Assembly (NCBI GenBank): GCA_001792895.1
Contig: MARA01000025.1
Location: 62,001 to 126,000 of the forward strand
DNA: 64,000 nucleotides
Reading direction: 5' to 3'
From: Lentinus brumalis
Taxonomy: Eukaryota > Basidiomycota > Agaricomycetes > Polyporales > Polyporaceae
Positions 32,746 through 42,589 of the stretch are shown one piece after another. Position 1 is the first letter of the stretch. The number at the start of each line of letters is the position of its first letter. Below the pieces are notes generated by a model. It worked only from the letters and a program-made list of their open reading frames with translations, was not told where the DNA came from and ran no database searches. The position numbers and the translations under genes are program-made.

Positions 32746-34476
32746 TTACACGTCGCCATCCTGAAGGGATACTGTTACACCCCCGACACGGGGTCCCCAC
32801 TTGACAGAGAACGAGAAGTCTGGGACGATGGCATTGAGCCGCCTGCGGAGGTTCGATGCAACATCCGGAGTGATGATGGCCTCCTCCTGGGAAGGGACAC
32901 GCCGCGAAAAGTACAGCGACTGCAAGAGCAGTCCCCGGGAGGCGCGGTCTTCCAGAACAAACATCAGTATCTCGTTGTTCACGGCCGTGGCGTCGGTGCC
33001 AGTGTGGAGACGGAAAATGCGCAGATTGGGCAAGACATCGTCGTGTGCGAGAGCCGTGCACAAGTCGTAGGAAGATTGAGTCTCGACCTTGAGACGGAAA
33101 ATGCGGGGGAAGCGTCGGAAGAGCCAGAGCCATCCTGCGTTGTCGGCACTCACGAGCCCTGGTAAAGGCTGCGTGAAGGTTACGTCGAGTTCCGTTATCA
33201 TCTCCGGGGAGAACATGGACACGGAGCCCTGAAAGAAACGTAACAAGTCGATCGAGTTCAAGTTGTTGATCGGGTCCTTGTACGAGCAGAGCGTGAGCTG
33301 CTTTGTGCAGTCCTCATAGCTCCTGACGACATAGTATGTTGGATGTCCTGTGAGGGACCCCATGTCGATGGCCAGTCGGTCAATCTTGGGGATGCATGGG
33401 ACTCCTGTGCCCATGGAGCATAGCTTGTCGTAAGGACAGAAGGTCGAAGTAAGCGTCACTTGTGCAGTTTCAGGTAGCTTCATCGAGTTGAGCAATGTCT
33501 GAATGATGTCGGACGTGTGTGCGTGGAGTAGGAGGGTCTCGAGCTTCGACAGTTCAAGGGGAGGGTCTCTCGGTCTTGTGATCTTATCAGAGATGCAGGA
33601 GTCGAGTCTCAACTCTGTCAGGTCAGCACATGGGCCCCTGAGGGCATCCCAGAGCCGGTCCAGTTTGCGGGCGGTGCAGCAAGGGACCAGTTTCGGGATT
33701 GGACTGCGGCCCCACTCCTCCCGATGCTGGCCGATGATGAGTTGACGAGCTGACGGGCTGATCCAGCGAACGGCGAAAGATACGCAGTTCGTGCGGAGAC
33801 GTCGGAGGCGCGGGAAGTTGGAAGGAGCATCTGCGGGGGTGACGCGAGCGTCCGCACACTTGAGCCACACCGTGAGATCCTCCAAATTGGGCATCTGAAG
33901 ACGGATGAAAGGGCGCAAATCCCGGTGTTTGTTGCCGATACAGTCGAGATGAAGGGTGGAGATCCGCGAAATGTGGGACGTAAGGCTGGGGTAGGTCTTC
34001 AGGCAAGACAGGAACGTGCCGTTGAGCGAGAAGCGTAGCCCGGGAATCTGCGCGGATCTTTCGAAGGCCTTGCGGACGATCCAGAAGTCCGATGCATGCC
34101 GGGCAAAAATCGCGCCGTCTGGATTCAGAAGATCTGCCCAGAATACTGGGGTCCCATGAATTACGGACCGCCAGGAGCGGCATACATGGGTCAACCGGAC
34201 GGCGTCGACGGTACTGAACCGAGGGCCGACCCAACGAAATATCTGCACAAGGAGTTCGTTGGGGAGGAGTTCGTTGATAGATGCGCCGGAGTTGTATATG
34301 GACTTGATCGCTTGAATGCGTTGGCGCAGCATCCGTATCTCTTCCTCGTAGTCCCGGATGACGCTTAAAGCCATGTATTGGAGTTCGGCGGACCTGAGAC
34401 CGACAAAACATCCTCGTTCTCGGTCAAGTAGCTCTTTCCAATAAGCCTCCGCTTTCGATCCAACCATCTGCGACAA
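32746..34476 (-). CDS. F-box/LRR protein, intact family member
   Basis: Single exon of 576 residues and the only member of the coiled-coil F-box subfamily in this window with an unbroken frame. Order: short N-terminal helix with 'GLRSAELQYMALSVIRDYEE' (coiled coil, residues about 20-60), F-box at about 65-115 ('LLPNELLVQIFRWVGPRF', 'VRLTHVCRSWRSVIHGTPVF'), then LRR-like repeats such as 'ISRISTLHLDCIG', 'MPNLEDLTVWLKC', 'PRLRRLRTNC' and 'LTELRLDSC', and a C-terminal block 'LEDRASRGLLLQSLYF'. F-box proteins usually recruit substrates to SCF ligases through SKP1; the substrate is unknown. It lies opposite two decayed sisters, so it may be their surviving source or simply the youngest copy. Confidence 0.82.
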   Translation of the reverse strand: MSQMVGSKAEAYWKELLDRERGCFVGLRSAELQYMALSVIRDYEEEIRMLRQRIQAIKSIYNSGASINELLPNELLVQIFRWVGPRFSTVDAVRLTHVCRSWRSVIHGTPVFWADLLNPDGAIFARHASDFWIVRKAFERSAQIPGLRFSLNGTFLSCLKTYPSLTSHISRISTLHLDCIGNKHRDLRPFIRLQMPNLEDLTVWLKCADARVTPADAPSNFPRLRRLRTNCVSFAVRWISPSARQLIIGQHREEWGRSPIPKLVPCCTARKLDRLWDALRGPCADLTELRLDSCISDKITRPRDPPLELSKLETLLLHAHTSDIIQTLLNSMKLPETAQVTLTSTFCPYDKLCSMGTGVPCIPKIDRLAIDMGSLTGHPTYYVVRSYEDCTKQLTLCSYKDPINNLNSIDLLRFFQGSVSMFSPEMITELDVTFTQPLPGLVSADNAGWLWLFRRFPRIFRLKVETQSSYDLCTALAHDDVLPNLRIFRLHTGTDATAVNNEILMFVLEDRASRGLLLQSLYFSRRVPSQEEAIITPDVASNLRRRLNAIVPDFSFSVKWGPRVGGVTVSLQDGDV

Positions 34477-35616
34477 AGATAATCAGTAAGAGGAACCCAT
34501 CCGAGCACGTTCAACTACCTACTTTTCACGCCGATCGGCTGGCGGTGTGTGGATAATGACCCGACACCCTACCCGCAACTATCTATATGTCAGATTCAGT
34601 GTACTGCACCTAGCAGAGAACTCGAAGTGAATGTTCGTACCTCGTCAAGACTGCCGGAGTCACGGTGCAAGATGAACTGAGCGAGTTACTGGTAGCGCCC
34701 GTTTGGTTGGATTTGATCACGTCTGATCACGTACCTACTGGCCACGTGGCAACAACTTCTTCCTGCGCTAATAGTAAGTACTTCAGGATCTTCTTCTGTT
34801 CTGCCACGACTGTACACTCTGGTCTAGCTGATATGTTCGTCCTCTCAGACAGCAGATCCGTGTCATCCGTTTCTGCGCGCGTTGAGATGCCACCCGTGTC
34901 TCCGCCGCTCACTGCTCTGCCACGAGCTCGCAGTCTAGTGGCCGCTCTGCCACAATCTCCAGTGGCCGGACCGCGAATCCTCGTGAGTGGTTACGTGGAT
35001 ACTCTGCGTCCAATTGGAATGGAACAGTGAAACTCAGGCGGTGTAGCATGTGGTGCAAGATTTTCGGCGCATCCGCCGTAGACGCTCCTGTCTCGATGGG
35101 CGGCGGCCCAGCGCATGCGCCCATGCAGGGCCATGTACCCGAAGCACGGCCTTTACGGTCGCTGCGAAGGATCTACATACTGTCAATTACCTGGGAAAAC
35201 ACACCTACTTGATAATACTAGCCGACGATGCTGCCGTATACTTGACATAGCAGTAGTGGGTCTCACCGGCACGGCACAGAAAGCCTGCTATGTCCGCAAC
35301 CGGACGGGCTTCTGGGAATGACGCGGGTAAGGATGAAGTTGAAGGGCCAACATCGAATGGAGGGACGGACAAACCTTGTAGCACCGCTTTGTAAGTAGCT
35401 TCCTATTGTTTCAAGGGCATTCTTGAGGTCACGGACCTTCTGCAGTCCATCCGGCGGGTGAAAGCAGCGACTTGCGCCGTCCTGCGCGCGCTGACCCATA
35501 GGGGCTTGCGTCGGCCGGAGTTCTAGGAAGAAGGCGCGGCCAATCGTATGCTTGTCTGCATGCACCCGTACTACGGGCACGAAACATACCATGTGCGTCC
35601 CGGTGGTCGATGAGGG
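34477..35616. other. intergenic, no recognisable gene
   Basis: About 1.1 kb upstream of both the F-box gene (-) and the CAP gene (+). Short open frames lack motifs. No repeat or RNA gene is recognised. It probably contains both promoters. Confidence 0.4.
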
Positions 35617-35623
35617 TATAAAA
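35617..35623 (+). promoter_or_regulatory. TATA box of the CAP-domain gene
   Basis: TATAAAA 108 bases before the ATG at 35725, followed by a CT-rich leader (ctacctctcttcccag, ccctctccgtctttcc) typical of well-expressed fungal genes. Confidence 0.6.
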
Positions 35624-35724
35624 CATGAGTGAAGGTACGAACATCGACAGAAACTCACACTACCTCTCTTCCCAGTTCCATCTCATCGACTTCACCCTCT
35701 CCGTCTTTCCAGTCTTCAATCGAG

Positions 35725-36422
35725 ATGATGTTCAAGCCCTTCTTCGCTCTTGCTTCCCTCCTCGCGGTCACCGCCGCTGGCCCGCTCGTCCCCAAGGACA
35801 CTTCGGATACCGACATCGCCGCGTACCTCTTCGCGCACAACTCCATCCGCTCTCAGCACGGTGTCGGTCCGCTCAGCTGGAGCGACGACCTCGCATCCAA
35901 GGCGCAGTCCTGGGCCGACAACTGCGTCTTCCAGCATTCCGGAGGCAAGCTCGGGCCCTTCGGTGGTATGTCTCAGGCAGTCGATCGCATGTTACTCGGC
36001 ACACTCACCATCGACCGCAGAGAACCTCGCCGCCGGCACCGGGAGCAACTACGGCATCGGCCCCGCCGTCAAGTCATGGACCGACGAAGTTTGTGAGTCT
36101 CATTGTGACCTGTGAATCTGTTGTCTGTCCTAACAAGTTTTGAACCCATGCAGCCCAGTACGACCCGAACAGTCCGCAGCCGTCGCACTTTACCCAGGTC
36201 GTCTGGAAGGGCTCCAACCAGGTCGGCTGCGCGGTGGCGAGTTGCAACGGCATCTTCCCTGCGAGCTTCGGTCCCGCCCAGTTCTTCGTGTGCGAGTACT
36301 TCCCGCAGGGCAACATCATCGGCCAATTTCCGTGCGTCTTTGTCTATTCTCTGATAACCACAAGTGTTGCTCACGCAAGTCTTGTCATGGTACCACTTAA
36401 CAGTCAGAACGTCTTCGTCTGA
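35725..36422 (+). CDS. secreted CAP/SCP (PR-1-like) protein, four exons
   Basis: Small secreted protein of the CAP superfamily (PR-1, Pry, SCP/TAPS). Fungal members bind sterols or fatty acids and are exported; some act in host interaction. Exons 35725-35965, 36021-36092, 36154-36331 and 36404-36422 give 170 codons with the stop. Residues 1-18 form a signal peptide ('[16 protein letters not shown]'). CAP motifs: '[18 protein letters not shown]' (first helix, with His), '[21 protein letters not shown]' (Cys, His and Glu), '[21 protein letters not shown]' begins at the HFTQVVW signature, and '[15 protein letters not shown]'. The catalytic-like His/Glu/His set and the cysteines are all present. 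The last exon codes for only a few residues. The second Met codon at 35728 is an equally possible start. Convergent with the NIS1-like gene. Confidence 0.9.
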
Positions 36423-36720
36423 GGAGTATGACTTGTTGGACGTCGGCCGCCACAGGGCGGAAGGTTTCTGCTTGTTTGACATCTCTCGCTTTGTCTGACA
36501 ATTGCTATCGGTCGAGTTGGACTTGTATGTCATTGTAATACTCAACACCAGGAGTTCCATTATTTATATACGGACGCTCGAGAGCTACAGGGTGTGCGTA
36601 AGCCCCGATGTACCAGACTTGACGCTGCAGCTTGAACACGATACGACCGGCACTCCCGCCCTATGTTCCAACAACGATCACCTGCTGAGAAACGACCTCT
36701 AAGAACGGTTCCGTGCCCTG

Positions 36721-37234
36721 TCATGATCGTGATGCAAAACACTGTGGTCAGCACATCCCAGCCGCCACAGAAGAGTAGACTCACGATGATCAGCCCGAAG
36801 TGGGCAACAGCTACAAGCGCGTGTCCCAGCTCAAAGTTGCTGGGGACCTGCACCGTATAGTTCTGCGCCAGGTCCGCATGGCCGTGCCCAACGGGCGTCG
36901 GCGCGTAAGGCCCAGAGAAGAGCACGCGGCCGAGGTTACCCGCCGGGTTGACGCCGTCGCATGATCCGCTCGGCGCAAGCCCGACGCAGGATAGCAGACC
37001 GATGGCGACTGAGACGTCCTGTGAGCCGGTGAGAGTGGCCTGATAAACAACGCAGCAGTCAGTATGGCCCTACGTATGTGACTTGGAAAAGACGGGTCAT
37101 ACCGGTCTGTCGACGTCCACGACGAACGTCTCGCCTGGGTTGAGCGTACCATTCGCTATAGGCGAGGCGATGATGACGCTCTGAGCGGCCGCAGCGGCGA
37201 CGAAGAACGCCAGGGTGATTGCACTCTTGAACAT
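36721..37234 (-). CDS. small secreted protein, NIS1-like
   Basis: Predicted secreted protein resembling the NIS1 family, described first as a necrosis-inducing effector in Colletotrichum but conserved in many Agaricomycetes with unknown roles. Exons 37234-37103, 37039-36785 and 36741-36721 give about 135 residues. The start is a clear signal peptide ('AITLAFFVAAAAAQSV'). The mature part has the family pattern as I recall it: 'ASPIANGTLNPGETFVVDVD', 'TLTGSQDVSVAIGLLSC', 'LFSGPYAP' and 'QNYTVQVPSNFELGHA', then 'AVAHF'. The last intron (43 bases) is short and the C-terminus is uncertain; reading through it gives an atypical hydrophobic tail. It is the tail-to-tail neighbour of the CAP gene, 300 bases apart. 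The family call is from pattern memory. Confidence 0.65.
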
Positions 37235-37283
37235 CCTTGGATGAGACGAGGAGCACTGAAGCCATCTCGCTCGGCGACGCCTT

Positions 37284-37291
37284 GTTATATA
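37284..37291 (-). promoter_or_regulatory. TATA box of the NIS1-like gene
   Basis: TATATAAC on the minus strand about 50-57 bases before the ATG at 37234, closer than for the other secreted-protein genes here. The call is motif-based. Confidence 0.5.
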
Positions 37292-38297
37292 GTAAGGTTA
37301 GCCTGTCTGGCGTTAGGTCGACATTGCCGTGCTCGGTCACGAAGGCTCCACGGACTCGGGGCGCAGGCGGGCGACGAACGTTGTTCACGCCACCGTAGCG
37401 GCGGACGCATATAGGTCGGACCGATCTCTGCTTAGCACAATTGCCCGATGGCAGTCCCAGCGCCCTCACGATGGAGTCGGGTATGTGCCACATATTGCCG
37501 CTGCAGTACATTTGGAGGTATCAGGTCATCTGTATCAAGACCTGGGAGGGCATCAGCACCTACGCTGGCATGTAATAGGTATCCCGACTTACATACCGTG
37601 TCCAGAGGGCCAAATGCCCACGCAGGAGCCGGGCGGCGAGATGTCGAGGTGAGCAAAAAGCCTGCACCCTGTGCACACTTCCTGATCGACACTCCCGAAG
37701 TTGAGTAGACGAGAATGCCGTATCTATAGCCTCACATGCCTCAGATCAGGTGTGCCTTTTGAAACGAAGCCAAGACTCACATGGTGACCGAGGAAGCGAA
37801 TTTGAAAGGGAACGATATATAGCAGCGCACAACTGCTTCGGCGGTGTAACTGCGATCATCTCAATGTACCACCCTCCTCAGTGCTGTGCGGCGAAGGTTC
37901 GATCGAGGTCTCCCAGAAGCTCCAAGAGCGAGAGATTGAATGATCGTTGATGGTTTACTCACCGCCTCCTCGACTGCGGATTACGGCGTCAAAGATACTG
38001 AATGCGCATCACGAAGCCTGCTGCGCGGTCGGCCACGCACACCGCATTTCTCCTGTCAGTGTCAGGAGCATGCTCGCAGTAGCAATCGTGCTTACAGGCA
38101 ACGATCGAACCGACGAGCGTCCAGATAAAATGGCCAGCGTGGACAGGACGTCGCTCGAATTCTCCCCTTCTGCACACCGTCCTGCGTACCTCCTACATAT
38201 CGGCCCACACATCACTTCGCGGGTATGTATGCTCCGCCCGGCTTGTGTGCATTGTCGCTGAACATACTTAGCCCTCTCAGACGCGTCCCTGTACACG
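37292..38297. other. intergenic, no recognisable gene
   Basis: About 1 kb. One open frame on the minus strand (37432-37692) has no motif and no splice partner I trust. Nothing else is recognised. Confidence 0.4.
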
Positions 38298-38981
38298 ATG
38301 ATTGCACCACTCACCGGCGACGAGAAAATCCCCGCACCCCCTCCGAAGGAGGCAAAAGACATGGCCCCGCCCGACTACTCATCCGTCTTCGCGACCTCAA
38401 ACTCCCGCAGCAGCACAGGCTCGACACATGCATCACCCAGCGCGTTCGATGCAGCCATGCTCACCCCCGACGTCGTCCGCAGAGCATCAGGCTCCTCATC
38501 CACGGCGCAGACCATGCCCGCACCCGCATCAACATCAGCGCTCTCGCCCTCATCGTCACGCACGTCCTCCTCGTCCTCGCGCACCCCGTACACCTCGTCC
38601 TCGCGCTCCTCTCATCCCCGCTCAAAATCACAGCCCCACCTCCCCTCCCCGGCACGAGAACAGAAGAAACAGCGCGGCAGCGGCGCCAAGTTCGTGCGAG
38701 CGTTGTCGACCGGGCTGATCGCAATCGTCGTGCCCCCAATCGCAGTCGGCGGCGTCGCGATCGCTGCAACGGGGGCCGTGCTCTACGGGGGCGGGAAGCT
38801 TGTCGAGGGCATCGGGCGCGGGATATCGGTCGGGCCGGAGATGGCGTGGAAGGCGTACAAGTCGGAGCGGGGACGGAGGGCACGCCGGATGTTCAGCGGC
38901 GGGAACAAGGAAGAGAGGGCAGCGAGCATGCCTCCGAGGAGGTCGAGAGAGAAGGCGGAGGCGGAGGGTAGTGCAACTTGA
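38298..38981 (+). CDS. unknown protein with Ser-rich N-terminus and Gly-zipper helix
   Basis: Single-exon frame of 227 residues; I do not recognise the family. Residues 1-125 are Ser/Pro/Thr-rich and likely disordered. Residues about 135-180 form a strongly hydrophobic, Gly-spaced segment ('GLIAIVVPPIAVGGVAIAAT', then 'GAVLYGGGKLVEGIGRGI'), like a glycine-zipper membrane-associating region. The C-terminal 45 residues are basic ('KSERGRRARRMF...') and end in an Arg/Glu-rich tail. There is no signal peptide. The order disordered-hydrophobic-basic is consistent with a peripheral or hairpin membrane protein. Coding is supported by the organised protein and by frame length, not by homology. The tail-side neighbour is a repeat region. 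Confidence 0.55.
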   Translation: MIAPLTGDEKIPAPPPKEAKDMAPPDYSSVFATSNSRSSTGSTHASPSAFDAAMLTPDVVRRASGSSSTAQTMPAPASTSALSPSSSRTSSSSSRTPYTSSSRSSHPRSKSQPHLPSPAREQKKQRGSGAKFVRALSTGLIAIVVPPIAVGGVAIAATGAVLYGGGKLVEGIGRGISVGPEMAWKAYKSERGRRARRMFSGGNKEERAASMPPRRSREKAEAEGSAT

Positions 38982-39379
38982 GAGATTGAGGTATGAGCAT
39001 TCGGGACTCTGATGGAGAGGTTGTACGAGTTGCACACTTTATTGCCTTTTGGTTCAGCGTCGGTGTTGTTCAGAGGTGTGAGTTGCCACTCAGCGCGGCG
39101 TCGGCATCACAGCTTGCGACCAAGGATCGAAGTCTGGATAATCGTCTTCATGTCGCCTGGGATCCCATCTCGGCCAGCTGCCGCGTTCACGAAAAATTGG
39201 CGGATGACGTCCTGCGTGTACACTGGACAAAAAGCGGGATGGAGGTGCCTCGAGCGATCGCTAGAATCGCGGCGTCCTGTAGAAGACAAGGGGGACTGGC
39301 ACCAAGCCAGAGTGCGTACCTCTGACTAATCCGTCTCCGGATGTGCATGTAGAGTGCATCGTGTCTCTACTGCACAACA

Positions 39380-39700
39380 ACAGCTAACATATGTTGCGCG
39401 TTGAGTGGGCTCGCCAGCGACATTGCCCTCGATTCGATTGCCACGCAGTCCGAGCGGTAGGTTTGAATCGGAATGTGGAACCCAACGACCATACCCTCTG
39501 GCCACGCTATGTAGGCTGTTACCTGCGAAGCTGCGGATCCTTACAGTAAATCTGGTGATCTGAAGAAGTCTATTGGAGCGAGAACGCGACATACCTCGCT
39601 GTGTGTAGTGGCAGCAATTCCTGTAGGCCGCCTCAACTTGGTATCGGAGCGGAAAACACCGCATCGTAGTCGGTCGCGGCCTAATATGTATGGCCTTTGA
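39380..39700 (+). repeat. copy A of a dispersed repeat
   Basis: Shares segments with 41520-41945: 'tacctcgctgtgt' followed by 'gcag(c/c)(a/c)attcctg', 'atcggagcggaaaacac(c/t)gcatcg' and 'gtcgcggcct...atggcctt'. Copy A lacks about 250 bases present between these segments in copy B, so it looks like an internally deleted version. No coding capacity is recognised. Confidence 0.6.
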
Positions 39701-40256
39701 AGTCGCTCTCAGCGGTGAGAGGTGATGGACAAGCAGGCCACTCCGTGAGTGTGCTGAGAAACGGTCGCGCGGACTTCGTGGACTCGGAGATCCGTGGCGT
39801 TACTATACGGCGGCTGCATCACCGAATGAAGTTCCGTCCTGCGTCATCGCGCGACCTCGTCCTATGTCGGTGAGTAGCTCATGGCGCCTGCGTTCACGAA
39901 GGGTCTGAAGGGATGCAACCCATACGACGACCTGGACGGAAAGCGAGGACGGATGATCGCTCGCTAGAAGCGCGGCGTCCTCACCAGAATTGAACCTCAT
40001 AGAAGACAACCGGCCTGAGTCAGCGTGTTTCGCCCTAGCCACCACCAGCGAATGAGTAGCCCTGATACGTGGAGCCAAGTCGACGTTTAGGCAAACATCA
40101 GGATGTGGATCCTCGCCCAAACTTGAACCGGAGGGTGACTGGCCGGCACCGAGGGATCTTGCCCGCACAGCGAGCAACACCCAAACTAAACGATACGGCT
40201 GCGTCGTTGATCTCGAGACGATGCGTTGACACTAGCAAGGACTTGCCGTCATGAGT

Positions 40257-40290
40257 GAGGAGGAGGAGGAGGAGGAGGAGGAGGAGGAGA
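40257..40290 (+). repeat. (GAG)n microsatellite
   Basis: Eleven uninterrupted GAG/CTC units. It lies about 350 bases downstream of the reverse-transcriptase relic as read on the minus strand, where it reads (CTC)n. It may be the simple-repeat tail of that element or an independent microsatellite. Confidence 0.8.
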
Positions 40291-40641
40291 GACACCGTAT
40301 TCCGAGTCGACAGAGCCGCCGCGTGCGAGCGGATTTACGCGCCAGTCCCGGGCGGTAACTCGCAGCAACAGCCCTCACGAATCCCACTGAGACAGTAGTC
40401 TGAAACTCGGAGGCCCCTTTCTAAGCCATTACTCGCAAAACACACCGCAGGGATGTATTTATGGAGGAGATGGAGAAGCCGAATGAGCGGTATTCGGCGC
40501 TCCCAGCACCCCACCAGGGCCTGTGAAGCAGCGAACACGCGCAACAGTCAGAGACAACCTCGCATTCATTCACTGGCGTGCGAGCACCCGTGTGTGATTG
40601 ACGGAGACTATAGGGACTTTGTACGAATTGGATTTTGGTAA

Positions 40642-41460
40642 CTACACATCGAGAACTGACAGTGTCTCCTCGTCCGGGACAAAGAAGAAAGGAATCGTAT
40701 CTACGAGCTCGAAGACCGCGTGTATAAACTGGGCGACTATCGGGAGGGCTCGTTCCGTGCTAAGGATGAAGTCAAGGAAGCGCCATGAGGGGAGGCGGTG
40801 GTAGATCTTCCGAAGACCTGGTAAGGACGGTGACAGTGCGTCGAGTAGGAGAGTCTCGCGCGCCGTCGTGAGGCGAGGATCTTCGCATTCCAATAGCACA
40901 TGAACCTCGTCTTCGATAGCATGCTGTCTGGGACAGAAGCGGCAGATACGACGGTGTCGAGGGACTTTGGGAGAGTATCGGCGACCTTCTTCGATACCCA
41001 GTGGGTGGTCCGAGGTGATCAAGCGCACTAGAGACTCGCGATGCGCAGTGCGAGCGAGGGAAAGGTACGGCAGCGGTCGGCAGACCTGCGATAGGGATGG
41101 TGGGTATGGGAGGTGACGAAAGCGAGCTTGAACGACGGGCAATCGACGGGACTCCATAACGCTTTTGTAGAGATGCAGTGCGAGGGAGTGGTCGAGGTCA
41201 GTGAGTAGCGCAGATATGCTCTCCACCGTGGGACGTAGCTCGAATACGACTGTGACCGGGACCGGGAGCGTGAAGAGGGCATGGCAGAGATCACTCCACC
41301 AAGATGAGCGGCCAGCTTGCGCCAGCGACCATGCCTCGCGTACTGCAGCCAGAGCCAGTGAGGATGAGTCGGTATTCCTTCTTTCTCACTCGCAGTTGGA
41401 GATTTCCGCGGCGTTCCGAGCTGTATGTTCGGTTCGATGCTCAGGGGTCGGATGAACCAG
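40642..41460 (-). mobile_element. LINE-like reverse transcriptase 3' relic
   Basis: The open part (41226-40642) encodes 'RICRFCPRQHAIEDEVHVLL' + 'ECEDPRLTTARETLLLDALS'. The C-x2-C-x(n)-H-x4-C order with 'EDEVH.LLEC' is the zinc-binding region found at the C-terminus of non-LTR retrotransposon reverse transcriptases. The preceding frame ('EAWSLAQAGRSSWWSDLCHA', 'LFTLPVPVTVVF') continues upstream with shifts. The polymerase motif (YxDD) and endonuclease are absent, so this is a 5'-truncated, dead copy. Assignment to a clade is not possible from this piece. Confidence 0.6.
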
Positions 41461-41499
41461 GCCAAGCACCCGTGGCCGGCGAGCTCAGTCTCGGTCGAC

Positions 41500-41950
41500 G
41501 ATGTGACTCTAGCCACTTCGCCGCCCAGGATCTACTCCCGAATTTAGATTCGTGCGAACACCACCGGCGATCGTGGACACGACGTACCTCGCTGTGTACG
41601 GCGCAGCCATTCCTGGAGTGGCAGCTTCTTGGGCATGCACAACGCCCGCGGCTTGACATACATCGTATGACATGACCTCCTGCGTCGCGCCGAGCTGCCC
41701 GGAAAATACGAGCGAGGGTCGAGCGGGGTTGCACCACCTTGCAGCATCGGCGAATCGGCGATCTACACAGCGTCAGCAATGTAGGGTGAAACTTCCGCGA
41801 CATAGACAAGCCGCGCCGACGGGTGCCGGAGCCAGATAGAGTTGAGGGGCGCCGGGAAGTTGCCAGGAAGAGGAGAGCCGCATGGGATCGGAGCGGAAAA
41901 CACTGCATCGCGTGGACAGTCTAGTAATGTCGCGGCCTTGAATGGCCTTG
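41500..41950 (+). repeat. copy B of a dispersed repeat
   Basis: Longer counterpart of the repeat at 39380-39700 (see there). It abuts the 5' end of the reverse-transcriptase relic, so the repeat may be an untranslated or upstream part of the same element family. Confidence 0.55.
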
Positions 41951-42589
41951 TGCTCATGAGCTTGGAGGACGAGATGAGGCCCGCCAGTCGCTTTGGGCGG
42001 GGAGAAGATCGGGACGGAGTCAGGTAGGCTTGTCTCGAGCGTGTTCCTTGCTTGGTTAAGCAGACAGGAGGCGACTGCGTGGGTGCGGCATGGCCGCCCG
42101 GGCTCCATGTGTGCTGCGCAGAACGAAGTGGATGGTCAGTATGCCCTCATCATGCATATAAGGGTACCCAACATGCGAGAAGCGCGTCGAGTCGGGGAGC
42201 GGGAGCGGGTGGAGGCAAACTGGAGCAGAGCACGAGAGAGGGGAGACCGTGTGACCCCTGGCGTGATGGTCACTGAAAAAGACAACCTCAGGGCTGTCTG
42301 TCTTTGTCCTTCACGCCCACCGTCTGCAACAACCATGGACGTCCGTGGCGCTCTGTACGGCCGACAAGCGACATCTGGTAAGTAATTATCGCGCGTGTTG
42401 TTGGGGTCGGATAAAAGGGATATGGGATCTCGCACGAGCAGTGCAGCGGCAAGGGCTGCCGACCAACCGGACGATTGGAAAGGAGCGAAATGACGCTGTG
42501 AGGGGACGCGCTTTCCGTCTCTGCTCCTCACGCCTCTCTCCTCGACTCCCTCGCTCTCCTGATCCTCTCTTTGCTCTCCGATAACGTCC
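41951..42589. other. intergenic upstream of the Ser/Thr-rich membrane protein
   Basis: About 640 bases without a recognised gene. The last 80 bases are CT-rich (cgtctctgctcctcacgcctctctcctcg), as expected for a fungal 5' leader. Confidence 0.4.

Noticed and set aside
39950..40150. Possible tRNA-like stretch ('gaattgaacctca' and 'acttgaaccgg')
   Set aside because: B-box-like strings are imperfect, and I could not fold a cloverleaf with a paired acceptor stem.
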